The notes: a model not told the origin generated them from the letters alone. A stretch of 64,000 bases of DNA from Streptomyces sp. CC53 (GCF_001865245.1 NZ_MKXB01000144.1:73983-137982); one strand, 5' to 3'; counted from the first letter of the stretch, positions 26,123-34,510 are shown. Numbers and translations: made by a program.

Positions 26123-26295
26123 CTGGAGGCCAAGCCCCTTCTCGGCCCGGACCGCGGGAAGGATCGCCTCGGGCGGAGCACACCGGCGGGCTTGGCCGCG
26201 CAGGGAAGGGCGTAAGGAATGCGACACGGGCGCGGGTGGTTGGCCAGAACGGAAGATCAGGGACGAGGATCCGTGGCCGGCAGCATCCCGGCCGT

Positions 26296-27276
26296 TCAGG
26301 AGGCGGCACATGTCCACGCACGCGGAGAGGGCCACCGGGACGGGCGACCGGGAGACGGCACGCAAGATCCTGAGGGAGCTGGGTGACACCTGGGCCGTCG
26401 TGGGGCTGTCCGAGAACCGCGCCCGCGCGGCGTACGGGGTGGCACAGCTCCTCCAGACACTGGGCAAGAGGATCGTGCCCGTGCACCCGAAGGCCGAGAC
26501 CGTACTGGGCGAGCAGGGGTACGCCTCGCTGGCCGACATCCCGTTCCCGGTGGACGTGGTGGACGTGTTCGTCCGCAGCGAACTGGCGGGCGCCGTGGCC
26601 GACGAGGCCGTGGCGAAGGGTGCGAAGGCGGTCTGGTTCCAGCTCGGCGTCGTGGACGACGACGCTTACGCCCGCACCCGGGCGGCGGGACTGGACATGG
26701 TGATGGACCGCTGCCCCGCCATCGAGGTCCGGCACCTCGACTGAGGGGTCCCTCGCGAGCCGGGGAGCGGCAGGCGGGCTGAGCGATTGGCCTGGGGGCC
26801 GCACGGGTCGGACCCAGGACCGGCCGTGCTCGTCCGGAGCCGTGGCCCCGACGGGCCAGGGGGATGCGCGCCGCCGGCGGCCCGGCCCTCGGGGGGCGGG
26901 TCGATGGCTCAGGGGAAGTGGGCGGCCCTCCGCGGCCGGCCGGTCCGCCCTCCGGCCGGCCGCCCGCGTCGCGGAACCACCGCAGCACCGCCCCGCGCAC
27001 CGCGCCACCCACCGCGGCGCCACCGGAAGCGGGCTGTCCCAGCCGCCGGCCCCAGACCGCGGGGTCCACGTTCCAGACGTCCGGCAGTACGCCGCCGCAG
27101 AAGACACAGCCGCAGAAGACACAGAAGAGGTCGCCCTCACGGACGATGCTGTGCTCCTGGCAGGCCGGGCAGCGACGGAAGACCACCTCGCGGGTGAACC
27201 CGGACGGAGGGTCGGTCCCGACCCGGTCCAGGGCGTCGGCGACCGACCCCCAGGACCCGGCGACGCCGTGCGGCAT
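26296..27276 (-). CDS. zinc-ribbon protein downstream of heliorhodopsin; C-terminal end uncertain
   Basis: From the ATG at 27276 the frame encodes 'MPHGVAGSWGSVADALDRVG', then 'FRRCPACQEHSIVREGDLFC' and a second CxxC knuckle followed by 'LPDVWNVDP', the layout of short Streptomyces zinc-ribbon proteins. Only about the first 80-100 residues look like protein. The frame then stays open to 26296, antisense to the CoA-binding gene, as Arg/Pro-rich sequence, so the true end is probably earlier and a frameshift is possible. The second CxxC is duplicated by a 15-bp repeat. The gene starts 104 bases behind the heliorhodopsin stop on the same strand. Confidence 0.5.
   Translation of the reverse strand: MPHGVAGSWGSVADALDRVGTDPPSGFTREVVFRRCPACQEHSIVREGDLFCVFCGCVFCGGVLPDVWNVDPAVWGRRLGQPASGGAAVGGAVRGAVLRWFRDAGGRPEGGPAGRGGPPTSPEPSTRPPRAGPPAARIPLARRGHGSGRARPVLGPTRAAPRPIAQPACRSPAREGPLSRGAGPRWRGSGPSPCPVPPPGCGRKRRRPRRRAGTRPPSHPSPRPRRPRRPPVRCGRTRPPRPPGTGCRPARRTPARPVRSRPSGARARSSCPVSGGAVPPRTPRGRGSRTAPRRPRCHPAPSGSCVPSPGRPSRWPSPRAWTCAAS
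26310..26744 (+). CDS. CoA-binding domain protein (YccU-like)
   Basis: 144 residues forming one Rossmann-like CoA-binding domain: 'TARKILRELGDTWAVVGLSENRARAAYGVAQLLQTLGKRIVPVHPKAE', 'FPVDVVDVFVRSELAGAVADEAV', 'GAKAVWFQLGVVDDDAYARTRAAGLDMVMDRCPAIE'. The final D-R-C-P-A-I/K-E pattern is typical of the YccU group. It binds CoA; the biological role is not established. AGGAGG precedes the ATG. The gene is transcribed away from the DUF3291 gene, with 187 non-coding bases behind the double palindrome. Confidence 0.92.
   Translation: MSTHAERATGTGDRETARKILRELGDTWAVVGLSENRARAAYGVAQLLQTLGKRIVPVHPKAETVLGEQGYASLADIPFPVDVVDVFVRSELAGAVADEAVAKGAKAVWFQLGVVDDDAYARTRAAGLDMVMDRCPAIEVRHLD
27094..27123. repeat. 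exact 15-bp tandem duplication inside the zinc ribbon
   Basis: GCCGCAGAAGACACA stands twice in direct tandem (27094-27108, 27109-27123). On the minus strand it adds the five residues C-V-F-C-G, giving CVFCG-CVFCGG, and keeps the frame. Confidence 0.85.
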
Positions 27277-27380
27277 GCCCGGCGGTGGGATGGGTGACGC
27301 CGCGCCCGGAGGCCCTCTCGGGCGGCAGGCCGTGATCACGAACTCCGTCGCACCGGTCCCCGGCCGGCGGCGAACGCGAC

Positions 27381-28163
27381 TCAGTCGGCCAGCGAGCCGG
27401 CGAAGATCTGCCAGGCCAGCAGCGACTTCGCCACGAGGCTGAGGACCAGGTACGCCTTCTCTCCGTACGCGTAGTCGGACCAGCGGCCCACCCCGCGGTA
27501 CTGGAGCCACTGATTGAGGCCGAAGCTGAAGAACAGGGCCGCCTGGACGAGGACGATCCCGTAGACGAAGCCGGGCACGGTCTCGGCCGCGAGGACGTTG
27601 TACGCGATCGAGACCCACGGCGCCACGCCGACCAGCGTGCCGAACCAGAACGGGAGCATCGTGGTCGCCGTCCGTCCCGGCGGGTTCATCACCTCCTCGA
27701 TCCAGCCGAAGAGAATCATCCCGATGTTCGCTCCGGCGACGGCGATGACGGCGTTGACACCGGTGACGCCCGCGTAGAAGCCGATGAGGAGGACCATCAG
27801 GGTCGCGCTGAGCGCGTACTCCGCCCACCGGAAGCGGTTGACGCCGCGCCTGAGGTCGCGTTCGTAGGTGCCGCGGCACACGGTCGCCGTCAGCAGGTGG
27901 TCCAGTGCCGCGAGAGCGAGGAAGACGGCGACGGCCCAGCCGACCGGCACGTCGAACAGCGCCTCGGGGACGGGTGCCGCCGTCCCGGGCGGCCCCTCCG
28001 GCACGGACGACGTCACCGTGATCGAGAAGCTCCCGGCGAGCAGGACGACCGCCGCGGCCTGCACCAGGTGCAGCACGGTGAGGCCCAGGTTCCACGCGCG
28101 CAGCCCGGCGAGTCGTTCCGGTGTCACACCGGTGGCCACCGGTGTGGGGTCCGTCGTGCTCAC
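27381..28163 (-). CDS. heliorhodopsin
   Basis: 260 residues with seven hydrophobic helices. Helix 7 holds 'YLVLSLVAKSLLAWQIFAG', the heliorhodopsin retinal-lysine motif (K246), and helix 3 holds 'FRWAEYALSATLMVLLIG', where E115 fits the Schiff-base counterion. 'LNQWLQYRGVGRWSDYAYGEKAY' before helix 7 is also typical of the family. Heliorhodopsins bind retinal with the N-terminus facing the cytoplasm and do not pump ions strongly; they are thought to sense light or bind a partner. GTG at 28163 is preceded by GGAGG. No retinal or carotenoid gene is in the window. A zinc-ribbon gene follows on the same strand. Confidence 0.9.
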   Translation of the reverse strand: MSTTDPTPVATGVTPERLAGLRAWNLGLTVLHLVQAAAVVLLAGSFSITVTSSVPEGPPGTAAPVPEALFDVPVGWAVAVFLALAALDHLLTATVCRGTYERDLRRGVNRFRWAEYALSATLMVLLIGFYAGVTGVNAVIAVAGANIGMILFGWIEEVMNPPGRTATTMLPFWFGTLVGVAPWVSIAYNVLAAETVPGFVYGIVLVQAALFFSFGLNQWLQYRGVGRWSDYAYGEKAYLVLSLVAKSLLAWQIFAGSLAD

Positions 28164-28470
28164 GATTCCTCCAGGGGCCGGCGCCGCACCACCTCCGCAT
28201 GCTCGTAGCGGTCCGGGCGTCGGTCACGGCTGCCGGGCCCCGCCACGCCGGAAGTCCCCCGAGTGGCGCCCCGGGCCGCCGCCGCACCGGCGCCCGTGAC
28301 GCCGCGCCCTCAGCGCAAGGCCGGGCGGACAGTCGCGCGAGCGCGGGCAGCGGCGGCGTGGACGGCGCGTGGCCGCGTCCGGGGGCGCGCGTCGGCAGGC
28401 CGCAGCGTGCCGCCCGTACGGCGGGCGGGGAGACCGCCGCAGGCAGTGACGCCTCCGCCGCCCGAGTGGC
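28164..28470. other. gene-free gap between heliorhodopsin and the XRE-cupin gene
   Basis: These 307 bases contain the heliorhodopsin ribosome binding site at their left end and presumably its promoter. I see no gene, terminator or clear operator. Confidence 0.4.
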
Positions 28471-29043
28471 TCAGCGGACCGGCGGGACCGAGATCGCCAT
28501 GGTCATCTCGACCGGTTCCCCTCCGTCGTTGCGGTAGGCGTGGGGCACATGGGACTCGAAGACCGCGGACGTGCCGGCCGGCACCCTGTGTTCCACCCCG
28601 TCTACCACCAACGTCAGCACGCCCGCCGTGACGTGCAGCAGTTCCGTCGTGCCCTCGCGGTGCGGGTCGGAGGGGCTGGCGTCGCCGGGCGCGAGCGTCC
28701 ACGCCCACAGCTCCAGCGGACCCCGGGCTTCCGTGCCGACCAGGAGGGTTGTGCGGCTGCCCGCCTCGGTGGACCACATGCGGACCGCCTGCTCCGGCGG
28801 CACCAGCCGGACCTGCGGCCCCCGTTCGTAGTCCAGCAGGGTCGTGAGGGACACGCCCAGCGCGTCGGCGAGCTTCACGGTGGTGCCGACGCTCGGGTTC
28901 GTCCTGGCCTGCTCGATCGCGATGATCATGCCCCGGCTGACACCCGCGCGGGCGGCGAGGGCGTCCAGCGTGAAGCCCCGCTCGCCGCGCCAGTGCTTGA
29001 GGTTGCGGGCGAGCGACTGGGTGAGCTGATCGAGGTCAGACAC
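28471..29043 (-). CDS. XRE family regulator with cupin domain
   Basis: 190 residues: an N-terminal XRE helix-turn-helix ('LKHWRGERGFTLDALAARAGVSRGMIIAIEQARTNPSVGTTVKLADALGVSL') and a C-terminal cupin barrel (about 110-188, 'ELWAWTLAPGDASPSDPHREGTTELLHVTAGVLTLVVDG', 'AVFESHVPHAYRN') with the His/Glu metal ligands. This layout senses a small molecule in the cupin. GTG at 29043 is preferred because GGACGGA precedes it; a TTG at 29076 would add eleven residues. It is divergent from the EamA transporter gene, with a palindrome between them, so it most likely controls that exporter and itself. Confidence 0.9.
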   Translation of the reverse strand: MSDLDQLTQSLARNLKHWRGERGFTLDALAARAGVSRGMIIAIEQARTNPSVGTTVKLADALGVSLTTLLDYERGPQVRLVPPEQAVRMWSTEAGSRTTLLVGTEARGPLELWAWTLAPGDASPSDPHREGTTELLHVTAGVLTLVVDGVEHRVPAGTSAVFESHVPHAYRNDGGEPVEMTMAISVPPVR

Positions 29044-29079
29044 ATTCCGTCCAATATTCTGGATGACAGAGTTCAATGG

Positions 29080-29097
29080 AGTGCACTACGGTGCACT
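29080..29097. promoter_or_regulatory. inverted repeat between the XRE-cupin and EamA genes
   Basis: AGTGCAC-TACG-GTGCACT is a perfect 7-bp inverted repeat, and a further GCACT(G)CAC run follows to about 29105. It lies 36 bases before the EamA ATG and 37 bases before the regulator start, fitting a shared operator. Confidence 0.6.
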
Positions 29098-29133
29098 GCA
29101 CCCACTGTTCACCGCACTGTACTGCGAGGCCCC

Positions 29134-30006
29134 ATGACCGCCCTGTTCGCCCTGGCCACCAGCCTGCTCTGGGGGCTGGCCGACTTCGGCGGCGGGCTGC
29201 TCACCCGCCGCACACCGGCCCTGACCGTGGTCGTGGTCTCCCAGACCCTGGCCGTGGTGGTGCTCGGCGCGGTCGTCGTGGCGACCGGCGGCTGGACCGA
29301 GGCCGGCCCCCGGCTGTGGTTCGCCGTGGCCGCGGGCGTCCTGGGCCCGGTGGCCATGCTCGCCTTCTACAAGGCCCTCGCACTCGGCCCGATGGGTGTG
29401 GTGTCCCCGCTGGCCTCGCTGGGCGTCGTCGTCCCCGTGTCGGTCGGCCTGGCCACGGGCGGCGGGCCCGGGCCCGTCCAACTCGCCGGGGTCGCCGTGG
29501 CCGTGGCCGGCGTGGTGCTGGCCGGCGGACCGGAGCTGCGCGGGGCACCGGTGCAGCGGCGGACAGTGCTGCTGACCCTGGTCGCGGCCTTCGGCTTCGG
29601 CGGGGTGATGGCGCTGATCGCCGAGGCGTCCACGACCCTGACCGGCCTCTTCCTGGCGCTCTTCGTGCAGCGGGTCACGAACGTCGCGGTCGGCGGCACC
29701 GCCTTGTGGCTGTCCGTACGGCGCGGCGGCCGTGCCCTGCCGGAAGGCGCCGGGAGCCTGCGCGCGCTGCGGGGCTCGCTGCCCGCGCTGGCGTTCGTCG
29801 GGCTGGCGGACGTGGCCGCCAACGGCACGTACGCGATCGCCGCCCAGAGCGGCCCGGTCGCCCTCGCCGCGGTCCTCGCCAGCCTCTACCCGGTGGTGAC
29901 GGCGCTCGCCGCGCGCGGTGTCCTCAAGGAGCGGCTGCGCGCGGTCCAGGCGGCGGGCGCGGGGCTGGCCCTGGCGGGCTCGGTGCTGCTGGCCACAGCC
30001 GGCTAG
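29134..30006 (+). CDS. EamA/DMT family transporter
   Basis: 290 residues with ten hydrophobic helices in two homologous EamA halves ('ATSLLWGLADFGGGLLTRR', 'AMLAFYKALALGPMGVVSPLASLGVVVPV' in the first; 'VGLADVAANGTYAIAAQSGPVALAAVLASLYPVVTALAARGVLKER' in the second). The conserved Glu-Arg end of helix 9 (LKER) is present. It exports metabolites or amino acids across the cytoplasmic membrane. It is paired with the divergent XRE-cupin regulator and ends in a 4-base convergent overlap with the next gene. Confidence 0.92.
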   Translation: MTALFALATSLLWGLADFGGGLLTRRTPALTVVVVSQTLAVVVLGAVVVATGGWTEAGPRLWFAVAAGVLGPVAMLAFYKALALGPMGVVSPLASLGVVVPVSVGLATGGGPGPVQLAGVAVAVAGVVLAGGPELRGAPVQRRTVLLTLVAAFGFGGVMALIAEASTTLTGLFLALFVQRVTNVAVGGTALWLSVRRGGRALPEGAGSLRALRGSLPALAFVGLADVAANGTYAIAAQSGPVALAAVLASLYPVVTALAARGVLKERLRAVQAAGAGLALAGSVLLATAG

Positions 30007-30782
30007 GTACGGGCGGCCCCGGGGGCCTGGCTGGGCCGGACCTGCTGCTCCCAGGCGGCGAGCGCGGCCAGCTGGGCGGCCGTCACATGGTCCGGTATCG
30101 GCTCGGGAGCGGGCGTGCGCAGCGGCGGCTGCCAGCCGTCGCGGGGGTCCCAGCGCCGTACCACCCGGGCCGGGGCGCCGGCCACCACCGCGTGGTCGGG
30201 GACTTCGCCCCGCACGACGGCGCCGGCCGCCACCACGACGTTGCGGCCGAGCCGCGCGCCGGGGAGGATCACCGCGCCGGTACCGAGCCAGCACCCGGAA
30301 CCGATCTCGACGGGGGCGGAGCGCGGCCACTGCCGGCCTATGGGCTCGTCCGGGTCGTCGTAGCTGTGGTTGGTCGACGTGATGTAGACGTACGGGCCGC
30401 AGAAGGTGTCGGCACCGATCACGACGGGCGCGTCCGCGACGACGTGGCTGCCGCGCCCGAGGACGACGCCGTTGCCGAGGGTCACCACGGGGTCGGGTCC
30501 CAGGTCGAGCCCGGGGAGCATGCCGGCGCTGAGCGTGACCTGCTCGCCGATGATGCAGCACTCCCCCAGTTCGATCCACTGCTCACCGAACACCGCCCCC
30601 TGGGGGAAGGCCAGCTTCGTGCCCGCGCCGATGCGCCGGAACCGCAGCGGTCCCGGGCGCTCCGCGGTCACCGCGCCGGTCTCCTGCACCCACCGCCAGC
30701 CGCGGTGCACCGCGCGGGACAGGGTGCGCCGGCGCCAGGCGGCGAGCGTCGCGGAGGAGAACACGTTTCTGTTCCTGGGCAC
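30003..30782 (-). CDS. acyltransferase with left-handed beta-helix (hexapeptide repeats)
   Basis: 259 residues. Hexapeptide repeats fill the middle and C-terminal part ('CCIIGEQVTLSAGMLPGLDLG', 'VVTLGNGVVLGRGSHVVADAPVVIGADTFCGPYVYITSTNHSYDD', 'IGSGCWLGTGAVILPGARLGRNVVVAAGAVVRGEVPDHAVVAGAPARVVR'), the pattern of maltose O-acetyltransferase / WbbJ-type enzymes; the His in TNHSYDD fits the catalytic site. It probably acetylates a sugar or cell-envelope glycan. GTG at 30782 (VPRNRN) matches the start of relatives. A second beta-helix gene lies next door, divergent. Confidence 0.88.
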   Translation of the reverse strand: MPRNRNVFSSATLAAWRRRTLSRAVHRGWRWVQETGAVTAERPGPLRFRRIGAGTKLAFPQGAVFGEQWIELGECCIIGEQVTLSAGMLPGLDLGPDPVVTLGNGVVLGRGSHVVADAPVVIGADTFCGPYVYITSTNHSYDDPDEPIGRQWPRSAPVEIGSGCWLGTGAVILPGARLGRNVVVAAGAVVRGEVPDHAVVAGAPARVVRRWDPRDGWQPPLRTPAPEPIPDHVTAAQLAALAAWEQQVRPSQAPGAART

Positions 30783-30930
30783 CCGGACACCGTAGTGGGC
30801 CCGATCGTCGCTGGTCAGGCCACGGGCTTGTGATGTTCGCCCCACCGCGCCGCGGGCGTTGTGCGGCGCGTGGCATACGGTTCGGTCGGGCGCGACGTGG
30901 TGGCGCGAACACGAGGAGTGGGGGCCGACG

Positions 30931-31461
30931 ATGACGGAACGACCGCTGATCGCCGCGGTGGGCGGCAAGGAACCGCAGGTGGACGGGGGCGCCTTCGCCG
31001 CGCCGACATCCGTGGTGGTGGGCGAGGTGACGTTGGCCCGTGGGGCGAGCGTCCGGTACCACGCCGTGCTGCGCGCCGACTGCGGGCCGATCACCCTGGG
31101 CGAGAACAGCAACATCCAGGACAACTGCACCGTCCACGTGGACCCCGGGTTCCCGGTCACGGTGGGCGCCGGGGTGTCCGTCGGCCACAACGCGGTCCTG
31201 CACGGCTGCACCGTCGAGGACGACGTGCTGATCGGCATGGGGGCCACGGTCCTGAACGGCGCCCACATCGGGGCGGGCTCGCTGGTCGCCGCACAGGCGC
31301 TGGTACCCCAGGGGATGCGGGTCCCGCCCGGGTCGCTGGTCGCGGGGGTGCCGGCCCGGGTGAGGCGGGAGCTGACCGAGGAGGAGCGTGAAGGCATCCG
31401 GCTGAACGCGGCGATGTACGGAGAACTGGCCCGCGCCCACCGGGAGGCCCACGGCTCCTGA
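30931..31461 (+). CDS. gamma carbonic anhydrase family protein
   Basis: 176 residues of left-handed beta-helix: 'AFAAPTSVVVGEVTLARGASVRYHAVLRADCGPITLGENSNIQDNCTVHVDPG' then 'VSVGHNAVLHGCTVEDDVLIGMGATVLNGAHIGAGSLVAAQALVPQG'. The three zinc-ligand His of gamma-class carbonic anhydrases are present (TVHV and GHNAVLHG). Many such proteins bind zinc but have weak activity; they are also known as YrdA/PaaY-like. ATG at 30931 starts it. Confidence 0.92.
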   Translation: MTERPLIAAVGGKEPQVDGGAFAAPTSVVVGEVTLARGASVRYHAVLRADCGPITLGENSNIQDNCTVHVDPGFPVTVGAGVSVGHNAVLHGCTVEDDVLIGMGATVLNGAHIGAGSLVAAQALVPQGMRVPPGSLVAGVPARVRRELTEEEREGIRLNAAMYGELARAHREAHGS

Positions 31462-31645
31462 GGCGCCGCCCGGGGCTGAACGCGCCGACGACGGACACGG
31501 GGTGGCGGACACGCGGCCCTTACGCGGCCCCGCGCGGCTCCCCCGGCGGCCGTACGAGACCGCGTGCGGCGACGCGGCCCTGGCGCTGGGCCCCCCTACC
31601 CGCGGTAGGCGGCGGGCCCGGTGCCGTGGGGCCGGTGCGGCGCGT

Positions 31646-32452
31646 TCAGTCGGTGCCGACGGCCGCCGGTACGCGCCCCCCGCCGTCCGAGGGGTTGCCC
31701 TCCGCGGCAGCGCGCTCGCCGGTCGACCGGACGCCCTCCGCGGCGCTGCCGGACGGCGCCCCGGCCTCGGCGGTGGCCCCGCTGCCCGAGCGCGCGCCGG
31801 CCGCGGGGGCCGGTGCCGTCGCGGCGTGCTGCGCCTCCGTCGTGGCCGCGGCGGCCTTCTTGGCCCGGTGCTTGAGGACCAGCAGTGACGTGAGCCCGAC
31901 CGCCACCGCCAGTACGAGGCCCAGCCAGGAGAACCGCTTGAGCCATGCCTCGGCGACGACGCCGACGGAGTAGACGACGGCCGTCGTGCCGCCCGCCCAC
32001 AGGATGCCGCCGAAGACGTTGGCGAGGAGGAACTTCCAGTACGGCATGCGGAGCACGCCGGCCAGCGGGCCCGCGAAGATCCGCAGCAGGGCGACGAAGC
32101 GGCCGAAGAAGACGGCCCACACGCCCCACTTCTCGAAGGACCGCTCGGCCATCGCGATGTTGGCCTCGCCGAAGTGCTTGGGGAACCTGGTGCCCAGCCG
32201 GGCGAGCAGTGGCCGCCCGCCCTTGCGACCGATGGCGTAGCCGATCGAGTCGCCGATGATCGCCCCCGCCGTCGCGCAGGCGCCGAGCACGTACGGGTCG
32301 ATGTCGCCGTGCTGGGAGGCCAGGAGGGCGGAGCTGACGAGGACGATCTCACCGGGCAGGGGGATGCCCAGGCTCTCCAGTCCGATCACCGCGCCCACCA
32401 GGACGTAGATGGTGAGCGGGGGGACGGTCTCCAGCCACTCCTGGACGTGCAA
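31646..32452 (-). CDS. DedA family membrane protein
   Basis: 268 residues. The DedA/SNARE-associated core is clear: 'GLESLGIPLPGEIVLVSSALLASQHGDID', 'GDSIGYAIGRKGGRPLLARLG', 'FFGRFVALLRIFAGPLAGVLRMPYWKFLLANVFGGILWA'. DedA proteins flip lipids, including undecaprenyl phosphate, and support membrane homeostasis. The last 65 residues form an Ala/Gly/Ser-rich tail, probably disordered. The start is TTG at 32452 after GGAGGAA, since homology begins at once ('HVQEWLETVPPL'). Confidence 0.92.
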   Translation of the reverse strand: MHVQEWLETVPPLTIYVLVGAVIGLESLGIPLPGEIVLVSSALLASQHGDIDPYVLGACATAGAIIGDSIGYAIGRKGGRPLLARLGTRFPKHFGEANIAMAERSFEKWGVWAVFFGRFVALLRIFAGPLAGVLRMPYWKFLLANVFGGILWAGGTTAVVYSVGVVAEAWLKRFSWLGLVLAVAVGLTSLLVLKHRAKKAAAATTEAQHAATAPAPAAGARSGSGATAEAGAPSGSAAEGVRSTGERAAAEGNPSDGGGRVPAAVGTD

Positions 32453-32655
32453 GGCCGGTTCCTCCGTCTGTCTGCCTGCGGGATGAGGTGGTGATCGCTG
32501 ATGCGGTCGTCCGGTGCGAGCCGCGCCTGCCGTGCGGGCGGGTCCGCTGCGGGCCGCCGCCCGGCTTTCGACGGCGCCCCGGCGCGTACCGGGCCGTGAC
32601 CACCGGGGAAGACGGGCGGAGCACCGCCGGGGTTGCCCCGTACGGGAAAGATACC

Positions 32656-32692
32656 GGCCCCCGTCACCGGCCGGGGGGCGGTGACGGGGGCC
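32656..32692 (-). terminator. strong terminator hairpin behind the hotdog gene
   Basis: Perfect 13-bp arms GGCCCCCGTCACC (32656-32668) and GGTGACGGGGGCC (32680-32692) with an 11-base loop lie 48 bases behind the stop at 32740. The rest of the gap to DedA shows no gene. Confidence 0.7.
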
Positions 32693-32739
32693 GAAGGGCC
32701 GGTCGGGGTCCGCGGCGGTCGGCAGCGGAGGCCGGGGCG

Positions 32740-33192
32740 TCAGGCGTTCGGGCGCAGGGTCCAGGTGATGACCATCTCGCCCGTCACGGCCCCGTCCTCC
32801 CGGGTGATCGCGATGTGCACGGGGAACTCGGGGCGCTGCCCGGCGTCCAGTTCGGCGAGGACCTCGTCCCGGGTGCGGCCCAGGGTGGCGGTAGCGGTGA
32901 CGACGCCCATCGCGAGCTTCTTGTAGGCGATCTCGGCCTTGACGGCGAGTGGCACGGCCCGCCCCATCTGGTCGCCGAACGCGCCGATGACGATGGCGCC
33001 GCTCGCGGACTCGCCGAGGGTGAACATGGCGCCGGCGTGCGGGCCCCCGACGTGGTTGTGGAAGTCCTTCTGGTCGGGCAGGCGCAGCACCGCGCGGTCG
33101 GCGGTGGCCTCGACGACGTCCAGGTTCAGGGTCTTGGCCATGGGAACGGTGGCCAGCAGCATCTCGCCGATGTTCGGCAGCGTCTCGGACAT
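32740..33192 (-). CDS. hotdog-fold protein (DUF4442 / PaaI-like thioesterase)
   Basis: 150 residues with a hotdog fold: 'VVEATADRAVLRLPDQKDFHNHVGGPHAGAMFTLGESASGAIV' (the N-H-V-G-G-P-H-A-G region marks the active-site helix) and 'AVPLAVKAEIAYKKLAMGVVTATATLG'. Members hydrolyse acyl-CoA thioesters or bind them. There is no obvious partner; the gene has its own terminator. Confidence 0.88.
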   Translation of the reverse strand: MSETLPNIGEMLLATVPMAKTLNLDVVEATADRAVLRLPDQKDFHNHVGGPHAGAMFTLGESASGAIVIGAFGDQMGRAVPLAVKAEIAYKKLAMGVVTATATLGRTRDEVLAELDAGQRPEFPVHIAITREDGAVTGEMVITWTLRPNA

Positions 33193-33296
33193 GGGCCGAA
33201 GTTACCAGGCGGTAGCATCCGTGCATAACCCTGCTCCGTGCCGCTGCCCGGGGGCGGCCGTGGCACGCGTCACCCCTCCCTCTATGGTTACTGGCC

Positions 33297-34343
33297 ATGT
33301 GGCCAGGACAGCAGCCGCCCGGGGGCGAGCAGAACCCGCAGGACCAGAACGCGCCGAACCCCTACCAGCAGCAGGGGTACCAGCAGCCGAACCCGTACCA
33401 GCAGCACCCGGGGTACCAGCAGCCCGGCTACCCGCAACAGGCGGGCTACGGCCAGCCGAACCCGTACCAGCAGCCCACCGCCCCGCAGTACGCCGTGCCC
33501 GGCCAGCCGCCCGCGGCCGCGCCGCCGGCCTCCGGCAGCCGCAGGACCACGGTGGTCGTCGCGACCGCGTCCGCCCTGGCCGTCCTGACCACCGCCGGGG
33601 TGACCGGGTACGTGGTGCTCGGCGACGACGGCAAGGAGCCGGTCGCCAAGCCCGGCGCGAAGCCCGCGGCGAGCGTCTCCGCTCCGGCCGACCCGACCCC
33701 CTCCGCCGTCGACAACCCGCGCGCGGGCGACGGGGCGGCGCAGCCGACCATCCCCGGGTGGAAGGTCGTCTACAACCCCAAGTACGGCACGCTGTTCGAC
33801 GTGCCGGGCGACTGGGAGGTCAGCGGCTCCGGCAACATGCACATCGTGACGGACGAGAAGGAAGGCGGCGCCGCCGCCTTCAACGTCATGTCGGCACCGG
33901 CGTACTACAAGAGCGAGTGGTGCTCCTACGACGCCGAGAAGGACGGCACCGCCGACACGTGGGGGCTCGCCTCGACCGGCACCAAGGGCGGCCAGGGCGC
34001 CAAGGACACCGGCAACGCCGCGCTGAACGAGGCCGGCACGTGGGCCTGGTCCCAGGCGCAGGACGAGCCCAAGGAGAAGGTCAAGCTCGGCAAGCCCGCC
34101 CCGTACACCACCACGTCCGGCCTGACGGGCCACGTGGCCACGGCGAAGACCGAGAACACCAAGCACGAGCACAAGTGCGACACGGAGACCAAGGCCATCG
34201 CGTTCTCCTTCAAGAACGCGAAGGGCGACTTCTCCACCTGGTGCCTCTACGGACCGACGGGCGTCAAGGACGAGCTCCCGGAGGCCACGATCCAGAAGAT
34301 CCTGAGCACCGTGCGGCTCGCGGACGAGCAGCCGAAGCAGTAG
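33297..34343 (+). CDS. Pro/Gln/Tyr-rich single-pass membrane protein of unknown function
   Basis: 348 residues. Residues 1-75 are a repetitive PYQQ/GYQQP/NPYQQ tail, disordered and cytoplasmic; one membrane helix follows (about 82-105, 'TTVVVATASALAVLTTAGVTGYVVLG'), then an Ala/Pro linker and an extracytoplasmic domain (about 155-340) that begins 'IPGWKVVYNPKYGTLFDVPGDWEV'. Two Cys (in 'SEWCSY' and 'STWCLYG') plus 'HKCDTE' could form a disulfide. The layout is common in Streptomyces; function is unknown. Confidence 0.85.
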   Translation: MWPGQQPPGGEQNPQDQNAPNPYQQQGYQQPNPYQQHPGYQQPGYPQQAGYGQPNPYQQPTAPQYAVPGQPPAAAPPASGSRRTTVVVATASALAVLTTAGVTGYVVLGDDGKEPVAKPGAKPAASVSAPADPTPSAVDNPRAGDGAAQPTIPGWKVVYNPKYGTLFDVPGDWEVSGSGNMHIVTDEKEGGAAAFNVMSAPAYYKSEWCSYDAEKDGTADTWGLASTGTKGGQGAKDTGNAALNEAGTWAWSQAQDEPKEKVKLGKPAPYTTTSGLTGHVATAKTENTKHEHKCDTETKAIAFSFKNAKGDFSTWCLYGPTGVKDELPEATIQKILSTVRLADEQPKQ

Positions 34344-34474
34344 GCGCCGCGCCCGCGGGCCCCGGGTGGACGGCCGGCGAGAGGCCCGAAGCGGCACCGG
34401 GCCCACGGGAGACCACCGGGTGCGCCACCGGCGAGCGAGTCCCGCGGGATCCCGCCGCCTGACAGGTATTCCGT

Positions 34475-34504
34475 TTGGCGGCGGGCCCCCGCACGGGCGA
34501 TAGT
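34475..34504 (+). promoter_or_regulatory. promoter giving a probably leaderless transcript
   Basis: TTGGCG (34475-34480) and GATAGT (34499-34504) are 18 bases apart. The GTG start codon follows 6 bases behind the -10 box, so transcription and translation should start together. Confidence 0.55.
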
Positions 34505-34510
34505 CCGCGT

